The position numbers were made by a program, and so were the translations under genes. A DNA stretch of 64,000 bases from Marinobacter pelagius (GTDB taxonomy: Bacteria > Pseudomonadota > Gammaproteobacteria > Pseudomonadales > Oleiphilaceae): positions 18,596-82,595 of the forward strand of contig NZ_QNRO01000020.1 in the NCBI RefSeq assembly GCF_003315345.1, read 5' to 3'. This document shows, one piece after another, positions 38,804-49,423 of the stretch (positions within the stretch are counted from its first letter, which is position 1; each line of letters begins with the position of its first letter). Below the pieces are notes generated by a model. That model was not told where the DNA came from. It saw only the letters and a list, made by a program, of their open reading frames with translations, and ran no database searches.

Positions 38804-40984
38804 TTACTGGCCGTACTTGGCCTTCGCCTTCTGACGGTACTCGTGCAGAAGTGGCTCGGTGTAGCCGTTCGGCTGCTCGCAGCCCTTGAGGACCAGCGCC
38901 ATCGCCGCTTCGAACGCGACGCTGTCATCGAAGTTCGGGGCCATGTTGCGGTAGGCCGGGTCGCCAGCGTTCTGCTTGTCGACCACGGCCGCCATGCGCT
39001 TCATGGTTTCCTCGATCTGCGCTTCGGTGCAGATGCCGTGATGCAGCCAGTTGGCCAGCAGCTGGGAGGAGATCCGCAGGGTGGCACGGTCTTCCATCAG
39101 GCCGACGTTGTTGATGTCGGGCACCTTGGAGCAGCCCACGCCCTGATCGATCCAGCGCACCACGTAGCCCAGGATACCCTGTGCGTTGTTGTCGAGCTCC
39201 TGCTGGATGTCCTCGGCGCTCAGGGAGGACGGATCCTCCATCACCGGCACGGTCAGGATGTCTTCCAGAGCGGCGCGCTCACGCTTGGCCAGCTCTTTCT
39301 GCACATCGAACACGTTTACCTGGTGGTAATGGGTGGCGTGCAGGGTCGCGGCGGTCGGAGACGGAACCCACGCGGTGTTGGCACCGGCCTTCGGGTGGCC
39401 GATCTTGGCTTCGAGCATGCCCGCCATCAGGTCCGGCATGGCCCACATACCTTTACCAATCTGGGCAACACCGGAGAAACCGGTTTCCAGGCCGATGTCC
39501 ACGTTCCACTGCTCGTAGGCGTTGATCCAGGTCGCCTGCTTCATCGGGCCCTTGCGGATGAACGGACCCAGCTCCATGGAGGTGTGGATCTCGTCACCGG
39601 TGCGGTCCAGGAACCCGGTGTTGATGAACACCGCACGCTCTTTGGCCGCGTGGATACAGGCCTTCAGGTTGACGGTGGTACGACGCTCTTCGTCCATGAT
39701 ACCGACCTTCAGGGTGAAGCGCGGCAGACCCAGTGCATCCTCGACGCGACCGAAGAATTCGTTGGTGAACGCCACCTCTTCCGGGCCGTGCTGCTTGGGC
39801 TTGACGATATAGACAGAGCCCTTGGTGCTGTTCTGGAACTGGCTGTTGCCCTTGAGATCATGGATGGCGATCAGCGAGGAGATCAGGCCGTCCATCAAAC
39901 CCTCGGGGATCTCGTTACCGTCGCTCAGCAGGATGGCCGGGTTGGTCATCAGGTGGCCGACGTTACGGATGAACATCAGGCTGCGACCCTTCAGCGCCAG
40001 CTCGCTGCCGTCAGCGGCGGTGTAGGTGCGATCCGCGTTCATCTTGCGGGTCATCTGCTTGCCGCCTTTCTCGAAGGTTTCCTCGAGGTCACCCTTCATC
40101 AGGCCGAGCCAGTTGCGGTAGGCCAGGGCCTTGTCGTCGGCATCCACGGCGGCAACGGAATCTTCGCAATCCATGATGGTGGTCAGTGCGGACTCCATCA
40201 GGACATCCTTCACATGGGCACCGTCGTCCTTGCCGATCGGATGGCTGGCATCGATCTGAATCTCGAAGTGCATGCCGTTCTTGACCAGCAGCACGCCGGT
40301 GGGGGCATCTGCGGCACCGGTGTAGCCCACGAATCCGGACTCGTCTTTCAGGCCGGTGGCCTCGCCGTTCTGCAGCTTGACGACCAGCTTGCCGCCGTCA
40401 ACGGAATATTTGGCGGCGTCCTTGTGGCTTCCGGAAGCCAGCGGCGCGGAGCTGTCCAGCAGATTGCGGGCCCACTCGATAACCTTGGCGCCACGAACCG
40501 GGTTGTAACCCGGGCCCTTGTCGGCACCGCCTTCCTCGGAGATCGCGTCAGTGCCGTACAGGGCATCGTACAGGCTGCCCCAGCGGGCGTTCGCCGCGTT
40601 CAGGGCGAAGCGGGCGTTCATGATCGGAACCACCAGCTGCGGGCCGGCCATGGTAGCCACTTCCGGATCAACGTTGGAGGTGGAGATCTTGAAATCAGCC
40701 GGCTCTTCCACGAGGTAGCCGATGTCCTTCAGGAACGCCTTGTATTCGGCCATGTCCAGCTTCTGACCCTTGTGGTCACGGTTCCAGCTGTCCATTTTCT
40801 CCTGGATCGCGTCACGCTTTGCCAGCAGTTCGCGGTTGCGCGGGGCCAGTTCGTTCACGATCTTGTCGAACTCTGCCCAGAATTTGTCAGGATCGACTCC
40901 GGTACCCGGAATCGCTTCGTTGTTTACGAAATCATACAGATTCTTCGCGACCTGAATGCCGCCAATTTGTACGCGTTCTGTCAT
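38804..40984 (-). CDS. glcB: Malate synthase G
   Basis: A 726-residue monomeric malate synthase joining glyoxylate and acetyl-CoA into malate. Characteristic GlcB stretches include [22 protein letters not shown] at the N-terminus, [34 protein letters not shown], and [11 protein letters not shown] near the end; length matches isoform G. The ATG at 40984 has GAGG upstream and is preferred over the one 15 nt earlier. It completes the glyoxylate route; no isocitrate lyase is present here. Its position between folD and cysS departs from the usual Pseudomonas order. Confidence 0.96.
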   Translation of the reverse strand: MTERVQIGGIQVAKNLYDFVNNEAIPGTGVDPDKFWAEFDKIVNELAPRNRELLAKRDAIQEKMDSWNRDHKGQKLDMAEYKAFLKDIGYLVEEPADFKISTSNVDPEVATMAGPQLVVPIMNARFALNAANARWGSLYDALYGTDAISEEGGADKGPGYNPVRGAKVIEWARNLLDSSAPLASGSHKDAAKYSVDGGKLVVKLQNGEATGLKDESGFVGYTGAADAPTGVLLVKNGMHFEIQIDASHPIGKDDGAHVKDVLMESALTTIMDCEDSVAAVDADDKALAYRNWLGLMKGDLEETFEKGGKQMTRKMNADRTYTAADGSELALKGRSLMFIRNVGHLMTNPAILLSDGNEIPEGLMDGLISSLIAIHDLKGNSQFQNSTKGSVYIVKPKQHGPEEVAFTNEFFGRVEDALGLPRFTLKVGIMDEERRTTVNLKACIHAAKERAVFINTGFLDRTGDEIHTSMELGPFIRKGPMKQATWINAYEQWNVDIGLETGFSGVAQIGKGMWAMPDLMAGMLEAKIGHPKAGANTAWVPSPTAATLHATHYHQVNVFDVQKELAKRERAALEDILTVPVMEDPSSLSAEDIQQELDNNAQGILGYVVRWIDQGVGCSKVPDINNVGLMEDRATLRISSQLLANWLHHGICTEAQIEETMKRMAAVVDKQNAGDPAYRNMAPNFDDSVAFEAAMALVLKGCEQPNGYTEPLLHEYRQKAKAKYGQ

Positions 40985-41046
40985 CGTTGTCTGCCTCAAT
41001 GCGTTTGAATTCCCGACTCACAGTCAGTCGGAGCCTGGATCCCTGT

Positions 41047-42435
41047 TTACCCGCGGCGCCAGGTCGTGCCTTCCCTGGAGTCATCCAGAATAATGCCCTT
41101 CTCCGCGAGTTCGTCGCGAATCCGGTCAGCCTCGGCAAAATTCTTTGCCTTGCGGGCGTCAGCCCGGGCCTGAATCAGAGACTCAATCTCCTCGGCCGTC
41201 AGCTCACCCCCGGTATCGGCCTGGAAAAAGGCCTCCGGGTCCTGCTGCAGCAGCCCGAGCACCGCTCCCAGACGAACAAGGACGGAAGCACTTTTCTTCG
41301 CTTCTTCCTCGTGACCGTCACGACGATACTGATTGATCTCGTTCGCCACACCGTGCAACACAGCAATCGCCCCGGCGGTATTGAAGTCATCGTCCATGAC
41401 TTCAATAAATCGGCGGTCATGCTCCGTTTCGGGCACATCCGCCTCTTTTGCCGGAACTATGCCTCGCAGGGCGTGATAAAGCTTGGTCAGCGTTCGCCCT
41501 GCCTCGGCCACGTTGTCCTCCGAGTAGTCGACCTGGCTGCGGTAGTGGCTCGATACCAGGAAGTAACGCACGACTTCGGCCGGATATTTGTCCAGAATCT
41601 CGCGGATTGTGAAGAAGTTCCCCAGGGATTTGGACATCTTCTCCTTGTTCACGCGAATGGCGCCAGCGTGCATCCAAGTATGAACGAACTTGTGCCCGGT
41701 AGCGCACTCCGACTGGGCGATTTCGTTTTCATGATGCGGAAACAGAAGGTCCGGACCGCCGCCGTGGATATCAAAGGTATCGCCCAGGCACTGGGTCGAC
41801 ATGGCGGAACATTCGATATGCCATCCGGGACGACCATCGCCCCAGGGCGACGGCCAGCTGACCTCCCCCGGCTTGGCGGCTTTCCACAGAGCAAAGTCCG
41901 CCGGGCTGCGCTTGGCCTCCTGCACATCGACCCGGGCACCGGCCACCAGGTCGTCCAGCTTTTTCTTGCTCAGCTTGCCGTAATCCGGGAACGACTCCAC
42001 CGCGAAGTAAACGTCGCCGTTATCCGCGGCGTAGGCATGACCACTGGAAACCAGCCTGTGGATCATGGCAATGATCTCGTCAATGTAGGCGGTGGCACGG
42101 GGCTCCTCGTTCGGAGAGAGTACGCCGAGTTTGGCCTCATCCTCGTGCATGGCCCGGATCATTCGCCCGGTCAGGTCCGAGTAGACCTCGCCATTCTCAT
42201 CGGCCCGGCGCAGGATCTTGTCGTCAATATCGGTGATGTTACGAACGTAGTGAACGTCGTAGCCCCGATGACGCAGGTACCGGGTGATCACATCGAACGC
42301 CACCAGCACCCGGGCGTGGCCCAGGTGGCAGTAGTCATACACGGTCATGCCGCAGACATACATGCGCACCTTGCCCGGTTCAATGGGCCGGAACTCTTCC
42401 TTTTGCTGCGTGAGCGTGTTGTAGATTCGGATCAC
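41047..42435 (-). CDS. cysS: Cysteinyl-tRNA synthetase
   Basis: A 462-residue class I synthetase. It has the zinc and HIGH regions [19 protein letters not shown], the KMSKS loop [17 protein letters not shown] and the zinc-binding WHIECSAMS. The C-terminal anticodon domain ends at [12 protein letters not shown]. Its start overlaps the glnS stop by 4 bp, so the two synthetases are coupled. Order lpxH-ppiB-glnS-cysS is conserved in pseudomonads. Confidence 0.97.
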   Translation of the reverse strand: MIRIYNTLTQQKEEFRPIEPGKVRMYVCGMTVYDYCHLGHARVLVAFDVITRYLRHRGYDVHYVRNITDIDDKILRRADENGEVYSDLTGRMIRAMHEDEAKLGVLSPNEEPRATAYIDEIIAMIHRLVSSGHAYAADNGDVYFAVESFPDYGKLSKKKLDDLVAGARVDVQEAKRSPADFALWKAAKPGEVSWPSPWGDGRPGWHIECSAMSTQCLGDTFDIHGGGPDLLFPHHENEIAQSECATGHKFVHTWMHAGAIRVNKEKMSKSLGNFFTIREILDKYPAEVVRYFLVSSHYRSQVDYSEDNVAEAGRTLTKLYHALRGIVPAKEADVPETEHDRRFIEVMDDDFNTAGAIAVLHGVANEINQYRRDGHEEEAKKSASVLVRLGAVLGLLQQDPEAFFQADTGGELTAEEIESLIQARADARKAKNFAEADRIRDELAEKGIILDDSREGTTWRRG

Positions 42436-44111
42436 TTGCCCCCCTTACCCCAGGAATCCCGCAGAGTGACGGTACGGTTGAACACCGGGTGACCGGCGGC
42501 GGTGGTCTGCTCCTGATCACAGAAGAAATAGCCTTCCCGCTCGAACTGGTACGGCAGGTCCGTGCGCGGGTCCGCCAGCCCCTTTTCGACGCGGGCGCCT
42601 TTGAGCACCACCAGGGATTCCGGGTTCAGATGGTCAATGAAATCGCCATCCTTGTCGCTGTCCGGCGACTCATGGTTGAACAGACGATCGTAAACGTTGA
42701 TGTCCGCCTCGACACTGTCAGCCGCCGAGACCCAATGGACCACGCCGTTGGGCTTGTAGCCTTCCGGATTCACACCCAGGGTATTCGGATCGTACTCACA
42801 CTTGAGTTCAACGATCTCACCACTGTCGTCACGGATAACCTCCCGGCAGGTCATGACATACCCGCCACGCAGGCGTACCGCCTGGTCCGGTGCCAGTCGC
42901 TTCCACTTGCGCGGCGGCTCCTCGGCGAAATCTTCCCGGTCGATATACAGAACCTGGCTCCAGGTGACTTCCCGCTCGCCCATGTCCGGGTTCTGCGGAT
43001 GCACCGGCAAAACCAGGGTTTCGGTCTTGTCTGCCGGATAGTTGGTCAGGGTCACCTTCAGCGGGCGCATGACGCACATGGCACGTGGGGCACGGGTGTT
43101 CAGATCCTCCCGGATGGCATGCTCCAGCATTCCCACATCCACGGTGCCGCCGGCCTTGTTCACGCCGATCATGTCGCAGAAGCTGCGGATGGACTCCGGC
43201 GTGTATCCGCGGCGGCGCATACCGGAAATGGTGGGCATGCGCGGGTCATTCCACCCATCCACGTAACCCTCGTCCACCAGACGCTTGAGCTTGCGCTTGG
43301 AGGTGATGGTGTAGTTCAGGTTCAGCCGGGCAAATTCGATCTGGCGCGGATGACACGGAACGGAAATGTTGTCCAGCACCCAGTCATACAGTGGCCTGTG
43401 GTCCTCGAACTCCAGGGTACACAGGGAGTGGGTAATCCCCTCCAGGGCATCGGAGATCGGGTGGGTATAGTCGTACATCGGGTAGATGCACCACTTGTCA
43501 CCGGTCTGGTGGTGCTCGGCGTAACGGATCCGGTACAGGATCGGATCCCGAAGATTGATGTTCGGAGACGCCATGTCAATTTTCGCCCGCAGCACCAATT
43601 CACCGTTCTGGTACTTGCCGTCCCGCATGTCACGGAACAGCTGCAGGTTTTCATCCACCGGGCGGTCGCGGTACGGGCTATTGCGGCCGGGTTCCTTCAG
43701 GGAGCCCCGGTACTCGGCCATCTCGTCCGCGGACAACGCACAGACATAGGCCTTGCCGTTGCGGATCAGCTCCTCGGCAAAGTCGTAGAGGGCATCGAAG
43801 TAGTCGGAGGCATACCGCACCTCACCGGCCCATTCGTAACCAAGCCACTGCACATCCGCCTTGATGGCATCGATGTACTCCTGGTTTTCCTTCTCCGGGT
43901 TGGTGTCGTCAAACCGCAGGTTGCACTCGCCACCAAAGGTCTCGGCAATACCGAAATTCAGGCAGATGGACTTGGCATGACCAATGTGCAGATAGCCGTT
44001 CGGCTCCGGCGGAAAACGGGTGACGACCTTGCCGGTGTGCTCACCTTTGGCAATGGCATCTTCGATCAGGCTCTGGATAAAGTTGTGGGCTTTCTTCGAC
44101 TCGGCGCTCAT
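42432..44111 (-). CDS. glnS: Glutaminyl-tRNA synthetase
   Basis: A 559-residue class I synthetase. The HIGH motif is in [23 protein letters not shown], the second motif TSKRKL, and the C-terminal beta-barrels bind the anticodon. ATG 44111 ([20 protein letters not shown]) is chosen over a 69-nt longer frame because AGAGA lies just upstream and homology begins here. The presence of GlnRS shows direct charging of tRNA-Gln. It is divergent from ppiB. Confidence 0.97.
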   Translation of the reverse strand: MSAESKKAHNFIQSLIEDAIAKGEHTGKVVTRFPPEPNGYLHIGHAKSICLNFGIAETFGGECNLRFDDTNPEKENQEYIDAIKADVQWLGYEWAGEVRYASDYFDALYDFAEELIRNGKAYVCALSADEMAEYRGSLKEPGRNSPYRDRPVDENLQLFRDMRDGKYQNGELVLRAKIDMASPNINLRDPILYRIRYAEHHQTGDKWCIYPMYDYTHPISDALEGITHSLCTLEFEDHRPLYDWVLDNISVPCHPRQIEFARLNLNYTITSKRKLKRLVDEGYVDGWNDPRMPTISGMRRRGYTPESIRSFCDMIGVNKAGGTVDVGMLEHAIREDLNTRAPRAMCVMRPLKVTLTNYPADKTETLVLPVHPQNPDMGEREVTWSQVLYIDREDFAEEPPRKWKRLAPDQAVRLRGGYVMTCREVIRDDSGEIVELKCEYDPNTLGVNPEGYKPNGVVHWVSAADSVEADINVYDRLFNHESPDSDKDGDFIDHLNPESLVVLKGARVEKGLADPRTDLPYQFEREGYFFCDQEQTTAAGHPVFNRTVTLRDSWGKGGK

Positions 44112-44247
44112 ACAATCTCTGTTGGACAGGGGTTGAATCTTAAACCGCGTATTATACTCACAAATCCTTTCCGGACTCATGCATAGCGCAAAACTCTTGA
44201 GTACAATAGCGCCCTGAAACCTCTATAAACCTGTACAGGAAACCCTG

Positions 44248-44748
44248 ATGATTCTGCTGCAAACGAATTTCGGTGATATCAAGCTCGAACTGGACTACGA
44301 CAAGGCCCCGGAAACCGCCAAAAACTTTGAACAGTATGTTCGTGACGGTTTCTACGACGGACTGATCTTTCACCGGGTAATCAGCAATTTCATGATTCAG
44401 GGTGGCGGCTTCGAGCCGGGCATGACCCCGCGCAAGACCCGGGAGCCGATCCAGAACGAAGCGGACAACGGCCTCAGCAACATGGTTGGCACCATCGCCA
44501 TGGCCCGTACCATGGACCCGCATTCCGCCACAGCCCAGTTCTTCATCAACGTGGAGAACAACGGCTTCCTGGACCACACCGCCAAGAATGCCGAGGGCTG
44601 GGGTTACTGCGTATTCGGCAAGGTGGTTGATGGCATGGAGACCGTCAACAAGATCCGTGCCGTACGCACCACCATGCGCGCCGGCCACCAGGACGTTCCC
44701 GCCGAGGACGTGATCATCGAGAAAGCCGAGGTTCTGGAGGACGCGTGA
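44248..44748 (+). CDS. ppiB: Peptidyl-prolyl cis-trans isomerase B (cyclophilin)
   Basis: A 166-residue cytoplasmic cyclophilin with the signatures [40 protein letters not shown] and [16 protein letters not shown]; no signal peptide. It overlaps lpxH by 4 bp (GTGA), so the two are coupled. The 136-bp divergent region with glnS contains both promoters. Confidence 0.96.
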   Translation: MILLQTNFGDIKLELDYDKAPETAKNFEQYVRDGFYDGLIFHRVISNFMIQGGGFEPGMTPRKTREPIQNEADNGLSNMVGTIAMARTMDPHSATAQFFINVENNGFLDHTAKNAEGWGYCVFGKVVDGMETVNKIRAVRTTMRAGHQDVPAEDVIIEKAEVLEDA

Positions 44749-45470
44749 CCACGCTGTTTATCTCCGATCTACACCTGGAGGAGTCGCGTCCGGACATCAC
44801 GGAGGCGTTTCTGGCCTTTCTGAAGGACAAGGCCATGGGTGTGGAGCGTTTGTACATCCTGGGGGATTTCTTCGAGGCCTGGATCGGCGACGACGAGCGC
44901 ACGCCCCTGCAGGAAACCGTTGCCGCTGCCCTGAAGGAAGTGAGCGAGACCGGTACCGACATCTTCCTGATGCACGGTAACCGGGACTTCCTGATCGGTG
45001 AGGATTTCTGTAACCGTGCCGGAGCCACCCTGCTGGATGATCCCACGGTGGTGGATCTTTATGGCACCCCCACCCTGCTGATGCACGGCGACAGCCTGTG
45101 TACCGCCGACGTGGAGTACCAGAAGTTCCGCGCCAACATGCGCAACCCGCAGTGGCAGCAGATGATCCTCGCCCGCCCCCTTGAGGACCGCCAGCAGATG
45201 GCCCGGCAGTTACGGGAAATCTCCATGGCGAAGAACCAGGGCAAGGCCGAAACGATCATGGATGTCACGCCCGAAGAAGTTGTAAAAGAGATGGAGGCCC
45301 ACGGTGTCCAGCGCCTGATCCACGGCCATACCCACCGTCCGGCCGTCCACGAACTGCAGGCCAACGGCCAGGATGCCCGCCGGATCGTCCTGGGTGACTG
45401 GGATCAGTACGTCTGGTGGCTGGAAGTGGAGCCGGGCAAGGAGCCGGAGCTGAACAAGGCCCCGCTATGA
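44745..45470 (+). CDS. lpxH: UDP-2,3-diacylglucosamine diphosphatase
   Basis: A 241-residue calcineurin-like phosphoesterase that cleaves UDP-2,3-diacylglucosamine to lipid X in lipid A synthesis. The metal-binding series is complete: [36 protein letters not shown] and IHGHTHRPA. The start is GTG 44745 overlapping the ppiB stop. The 3' end overlaps the convergent lipoprotein gene by 6 bp. Confidence 0.95.
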   Translation: MTTLFISDLHLEESRPDITEAFLAFLKDKAMGVERLYILGDFFEAWIGDDERTPLQETVAAALKEVSETGTDIFLMHGNRDFLIGEDFCNRAGATLLDDPTVVDLYGTPTLLMHGDSLCTADVEYQKFRANMRNPQWQQMILARPLEDRQQMARQLREISMAKNQGKAETIMDVTPEEVVKEMEAHGVQRLIHGHTHRPAVHELQANGQDARRIVLGDWDQYVWWLEVEPGKEPELNKAPL

Positions 45471-46361
45471 GGCCGGGACTTCGGACGGCTCGCGATAGGT
45501 CTCGAGCCGTCTGAGCCAGCCCGGCAGCCAGCGCTCACGCTCGATCGGATTCTCGGCATTCTCTGCACGGCGGGTGAGTACGTCTCCGGCCGCAGATCGG
45601 AAAGCGTCCAGCGCAGCCTGCTCCTGTTCGGGATTCATCTCCAGCAGAACCTGCAACAGGCCCCAGCCTTCGCCGTCGTAACGCTCGGATTCGGCCAGCC
45701 CCTCGCCCTTGAAATTGACGTAGTCCATGAGCGCGTAGACCCCACCAGGCGTCGCACTCAGCTGCGCCAGATATTCCGTAACCCGCTCCCGATGCTGCTC
45801 AGGCGCTGCGGCAATTACTTTATCCAGCGATTCTCTGGCCCTGCGGAAAATGAATTCGGCCTGAAGCCCCTGGGAACCGGCCAGAAATTCCCGGAGTTCC
45901 GCAACACGGGTGGAATCCTCCGCCTCCATGAAAGCTTCCCGATCCGGCCAGGGTGCATCAAACGGCTCAAGATTCACCAGCCAGTCCGGCACCGATGCCT
46001 GGTGCTGCGTCATATACTGGATCAGCTTGGGGAAACTCTCGACAAAGCGTCCATCCACCCCTTCCGGGTACCAGATGAAGTGCCCGATCCCCAATGACGG
46101 GAACGCCTCTCCCTCGTTCCAGTGCACCAGGCACTGCAACTTGCCCGCGCACTCGTTCTGGAAAATCTTCTGGCCTACCCAGTCCATCTCGGCAGGTTTG
46201 AGAGCCAGGGAAATATCCGCGCCGGATGCAGGCGCGGCAGCTTCGGGTTCCTCAGCTGGCGGGCTGGATTCAGCGATCACCTCCTTTTCCTGGCCGGCAT
46301 CACAACCGGCCAGGATGAGGGAAGAGAGAAGCAGAATCAGCGGGAAGAATCCTTTAACCAA
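45465..46361 (-). CDS. Unrecognised lipoprotein
   Basis: A 298-residue predicted lipoprotein: signal peptide with lipobox LILAGC (Cys about residue 20), a Glu/Ala/Pro-rich linker (about 25-50), then a globular domain. I do not recognise the family. The most conserved-looking stretch is CLVHWNEGEAFPSLGIGHFIWYP, with a second CAGKLQC pair just before and a Trp-rich C-terminus. A hydrolase fold similar to lysozyme is conceivable from the Glu and SLGIGHF pattern but is a guess. Its start overlaps the peroxiredoxin gene by 25 bp, so both are in one operon. The end overlaps lpxH. Confidence 0.7.
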   Translation of the reverse strand: MVKGFFPLILLLSSLILAGCDAGQEKEVIAESSPPAEEPEAAAPASGADISLALKPAEMDWVGQKIFQNECAGKLQCLVHWNEGEAFPSLGIGHFIWYPEGVDGRFVESFPKLIQYMTQHQASVPDWLVNLEPFDAPWPDREAFMEAEDSTRVAELREFLAGSQGLQAEFIFRRARESLDKVIAAAPEQHRERVTEYLAQLSATPGGVYALMDYVNFKGEGLAESERYDGEGWGLLQVLLEMNPEQEQAALDAFRSAAGDVLTRRAENAENPIERERWLPGWLRRLETYREPSEVPAS

Positions 46362-46888
46362 TCAATCACCTCATAGACATGATCATCCGGCGGAAACACC
46401 GGATAGAACACCTTCTGGATTTCGCCATCTTTGGCAATGAGCGTCACCCGCTTGTTCAGGGTGACGCCTTCAACTGTAAAAAGCGGAAGCTCCAGCGCCT
46501 GTGCCAGCGCCAGGTTCTCATCACTGAGCAGTTCGAACGAAATACCCAGTCGATCGACGGCCTCTTGCTGATAGTCAGAATCCTGGGTACTTACACCAAA
46601 GACCTGTACGCCCAGGTCAGTCAGCTCCCGATGATGATCCCGGAAGGCGCAGGCCTGGGGCGTGCAGCCCAAGGCTCCCGGAATTTGAGCCCACCCATCC
46701 GGGGATGGCCGGTCCGGGCGCCCGGTGCGGGGATAGAAGTAAAGCACCACTGTGCCCGCCAGTCCGCCGACATTTATCGGGCGGCCCTCAGAACTGGTCA
46801 GCGTGACATTCGGCAGGACCTGTCCTTTCAGGTGATCACAGGCACCGTCGTCCACTGGCGCCGGGGTATTCTCGGGGATTCTTGTCAT
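46337..46888 (-). CDS. Peroxiredoxin (BCP/PrxQ-like, atypical insert)
   Basis: A 183-residue thiol peroxidase. The peroxidatic Cys is in GCTPQACAFRD (Cys75) with a second Cys five residues on (Cys80), as in BCP-type enzymes. Compared with a typical FYPxxxTPGCT run, about 17 residues (RPDRPSPDGWAQIPGALG) are inserted between the FYPR strand and the active site. The C-terminal LNKRVTLIAKDGEIQKVFYPVFPPDDH block fits the family. AGGAG lies 11 nt upstream of ATG 46888. It is upstream of and overlaps the lipoprotein gene. Confidence 0.88.
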   Translation of the reverse strand: MTRIPENTPAPVDDGACDHLKGQVLPNVTLTSSEGRPINVGGLAGTVVLYFYPRTGRPDRPSPDGWAQIPGALGCTPQACAFRDHHRELTDLGVQVFGVSTQDSDYQQEAVDRLGISFELLSDENLALAQALELPLFTVEGVTLNKRVTLIAKDGEIQKVFYPVFPPDDHVYEVIDWLKDSSR

Positions 46889-47173
46889 GGTTGTTGTCTC
46901 CTGTGGCATGAACCCGGTTATACCACGGTGGCCGACGTTTGGTTCAGCAAACGTCATTATGAAGCACCCGCCTGCCAGGGGTAATGACCACCCGCTTAAC
47001 ATTCCTTCAGATTCCCGGGGTTCCCGCGTCAGTTAGCGAGCGTCATTTCTGTGAGCCATTTCAAAATGTTACGAATGTATTACCGATTTATGTCGTTTGC
47101 TTATATAAAGTCTGCGCTCCGGCACCGGTCCCGCCCGGTCCGGACGTCAAAAATCAAAATTAAAGGATGTAGT

Positions 47174-47737
47174 ATGAAGAACGCATTGATTTGCTCGGCT
47201 CTATGCGCTGCCCTGGCTTCCGGCGTTGCCCACGCAGACAACCACGGCACCTCCGGTTCCAACGGCCTGACCACCAACGATCTGGTTGCAAACGGTTATG
47301 CCGAAGCGCGCCTGGGCTTTGCCGATATGGGTCTGAGTGATGATGCAATTGTGGTTGCAGGCACCTTCGGCACTGCCTTGGACCAGATCCTCCCAGGCCT
47401 CGGCGCGGAAGCAGAGCTGACGTTGACGGCTGCGGATGCCGAAACCAGCTATTTTGGACAAACACTCGAAGCCAGCTACTTCGGCCTCGGTGGCTACGCC
47501 ACCTACACTTTGAGCCTGGATCAACAGGTCAAGGGGCTGGAACTGCTGGGCAGGGCCGGTCTGGTTTACGTGGATGCTGAAGTTGACACTGCATTCGGCT
47601 CCGCCAGCGATTCAAGCATCGAACTCGGCGTGGGCATTGGTGCCCGCTACAACCTGCAAAACAACCTGGCCATCGTCGGCCGCTTCGACACCTACGACAT
47701 TGATGTCCTGAGCATCGGTGCCACCTACCGGTTCTGA
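47174..47737 (+). CDS. Small outer-membrane beta-barrel protein
   Basis: A 187-residue protein. The signal peptide (cleavage after AHA, about 21) is followed by amphipathic strands (YAEARLGFADMGL, ASYFGLGGYATYTLSL, LELLGRAGLVYVDAEV, SIELGVGIGARYNL) and a C-terminal aromatic ending IGATYRF, the usual BamA signal. It fits the 8-stranded OmpA/OmpW-like barrel class. AAAGGA is placed 8 nt before the ATG. It is monocistronic and followed by a hairpin. Function unknown; a structural or adhesion role is possible. Confidence 0.8.
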   Translation: MKNALICSALCAALASGVAHADNHGTSGSNGLTTNDLVANGYAEARLGFADMGLSDDAIVVAGTFGTALDQILPGLGAEAELTLTAADAETSYFGQTLEASYFGLGGYATYTLSLDQQVKGLELLGRAGLVYVDAEVDTAFGSASDSSIELGVGIGARYNLQNNLAIVGRFDTYDIDVLSIGATYRF

Positions 47738-47755
47738 TCAGTCTCCGGAACCGTC

Positions 47756-47778
47756 GGGCCCTGCTTCAGACAGGGCCC
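47756..47778. terminator. Hairpin after the barrel gene
   Basis: GGGCCCTG pairs with CAGGGCCC around a 7-nt loop between the convergent barrel and thioesterase genes. There is no T-run, so termination strength is uncertain. Confidence 0.6.
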
Positions 47779-47789
47779 TGAATACCCCG

Positions 47790-48182
47790 TCATTCCATAA
47801 CGTGCTCGGCCAGCTTCGCCTTGATTTCGTCCGGAATCGGAACCGACTTCTCATGCTCATAGTCGAAATGAATCAGCACTGAGACACCGCGAGCAATCTT
47901 CTTCCCGTCCTGCCAGGCTTCCTGGATCACCCGAAACGAGCTGTTGCCAATCTCACCGACACCGGTGCGAATCTCCACGGGCATGTGCCAGTAGCTCTGC
48001 GCCAGCAGATCAATTTCCAGGCGGGCCAGGATCAGAGGCCAGGTTTTCACTTCCAGCGTTGGGTGGAAGATCCGGAAGATCGGTGTACGGCCCTGCTCGA
48101 ACCAGACCGGCAATGACGTGTTGCTGATATGGCCCAGGGCGTCGGTATCGCTGAACCTGGGCTCAATCTCGATTGTGAACAT
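47790..48182 (-). CDS. Acyl-CoA thioesterase, 4HBT hot-dog family
   Basis: A 130-residue hot-dog-fold protein with the YbgC/4HBT signature FSDTDALGHISNTSLPVWFEQGR (catalytic Asp in SDTD). It hydrolyses acyl-CoA thioesters. It is 32 bp downstream of the MacB-like permease and could be the last gene of that operon. Native acyl substrate unknown. Confidence 0.87.
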   Translation of the reverse strand: MFTIEIEPRFSDTDALGHISNTSLPVWFEQGRTPIFRIFHPTLEVKTWPLILARLEIDLLAQSYWHMPVEIRTGVGEIGNSSFRVIQEAWQDGKKIARGVSVLIHFDYEHEKSVPIPDEIKAKLAEHVME

Positions 48183-48214
48183 CCTCGTTTCCTGTCTTTA
48201 TGTCTCTGTGCGGG

Positions 48215-49423
48215 TTATTCGTGCCGCAGCGCATCGATGGGGTTGAGCAAGGCGGCTTTACGCGCAGGAAAATACCCGAAGATGACGCCGATCGCCACGG
48301 AAAAGGAAAAACCCACGGCCATCACGGTCGGCGAGATCACGAAAGGCATGTTCAGCTGCGAGGTGACCAACCAGGTACCACCCACGCCGATAACAAGACC
48401 GATGAGGCCGCCGAGCGTGGACAGAGCAATGGATTCCACCAGGAACTGGGTGAGCACATCCCGGGCCCGGGCCCCGATGGCCAGCCTTATTCCGATTTCC
48501 CGGGTACGTTCGGTGACCGACACCAGCATGATGTTCATGATACCGATACCGCCCACCAGCAGACTGACAGCCGCAATGGCGCCCAGCAGGATGGTCAGGG
48601 TATTGGTGGTACTTTCCAGGGCCTGAGCGATGTCCTGGGTATCCCGCACATAGAAATCATTAGCGCCACCGTTGACCGGATTCCGGCGCTGGCGCAACAG
48701 GGACTCTATCTGGTCCTGCACCAGTCCTGTGGTGCCGTCGACCAACGCGGACACGTAGATTGCGCTGACATCCAGCTCACCCACCAGCCGGCGCTGAACA
48801 GCCTTGACCGGCATGAGAATGGTCTTGTCACGGTCCTGGCCCATGGACTCGCCTTTTTCTTCCAGCACACCAATGACCCTGCAAGCCGTTCTCCCGACCC
48901 GGATGTTCGCTCCCAGTGCTTCCTGCCCGAGGAACATCTCCTCAATCAGGGTCTTGCCGATAATGCACACCGCCGCTCCTGAAGACAGTTCGCCGCCCTC
49001 AAACTCGCGGCCGTAATCCAGGTAATGGTTCCGCACGGAGAAGTACTCGTTGGTGGTACCGATCACCGGTACGGTATCGTTGGCATTACCGACAACCATC
49101 GTGGCGCTGGTGGTCAGCGCGGGGGCTACCAGGATTCCGTCCACCTCGTTGCGGATGGCTTCGACATCGGCCAGTTCAAAGTTTTCTGCAGTAGTACGCA
49201 GGCCGCCGGGGCCCCGTTGAGCGGTCCCCGGCATGACAAACAACAGGTTGGAGCCGATGCTGGCAATCTGCTCGGTCACGCTGCGGGTCGCAGACTGCCC
49301 CAGATGCACCATGGCCACCACACTGGCCACTCCAATGATGATACCCAGGGTGGTGAGAAACGAACGCAGTTTGTTGCGGGCAATGGCCTGCACCGACATG
49401 CCCAGGGTATCCAGGGCTCTCAT
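48215..49423 (-). CDS. MacB-type ABC permease
   Basis: A 402-residue permease with the MacB topology: one helix (about 20-42), a periplasmic domain (about 45-255), and three C-terminal helices forming the FtsX domain (LLGAIAAVSLLVGGIGIMNIMLVSVTERTREIGIRLAIGAR). The start overlaps the ATPase gene by 4 bp. ATPase and permease are separate chains here, unlike E. coli MacB. Substrate unknown. Confidence 0.93.
   Translation of the reverse strand: MRALDTLGMSVQAIARNKLRSFLTTLGIIIGVASVVAMVHLGQSATRSVTEQIASIGSNLLFVMPGTAQRGPGGLRTTAENFELADVEAIRNEVDGILVAPALTTSATMVVGNANDTVPVIGTTNEYFSVRNHYLDYGREFEGGELSSGAAVCIIGKTLIEEMFLGQEALGANIRVGRTACRVIGVLEEKGESMGQDRDKTILMPVKAVQRRLVGELDVSAIYVSALVDGTTGLVQDQIESLLRQRRNPVNGGANDFYVRDTQDIAQALESTTNTLTILLGAIAAVSLLVGGIGIMNIMLVSVTERTREIGIRLAIGARARDVLTQFLVESIALSTLGGLIGLVIGVGGTWLVTSQLNMPFVISPTVMAVGFSFSVAIGVIFGYFPARKAALLNPIDALRHE

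Noticed and set aside
38786..41008. Long plus-strand open frame (740 codons) antisense to glcB
   Set aside because: It lies wholly opposite a clear malate synthase gene, has no recognisable domain and has the Val/His/Gln-rich composition typical of antisense frames in GC-rich genes.
42489..44186. Plus-strand open frame antisense to glnS, and similar ones opposite cysS, zwf, putP, ppiD
   Set aside because: All mirror a strongly supported gene on the opposite strand.
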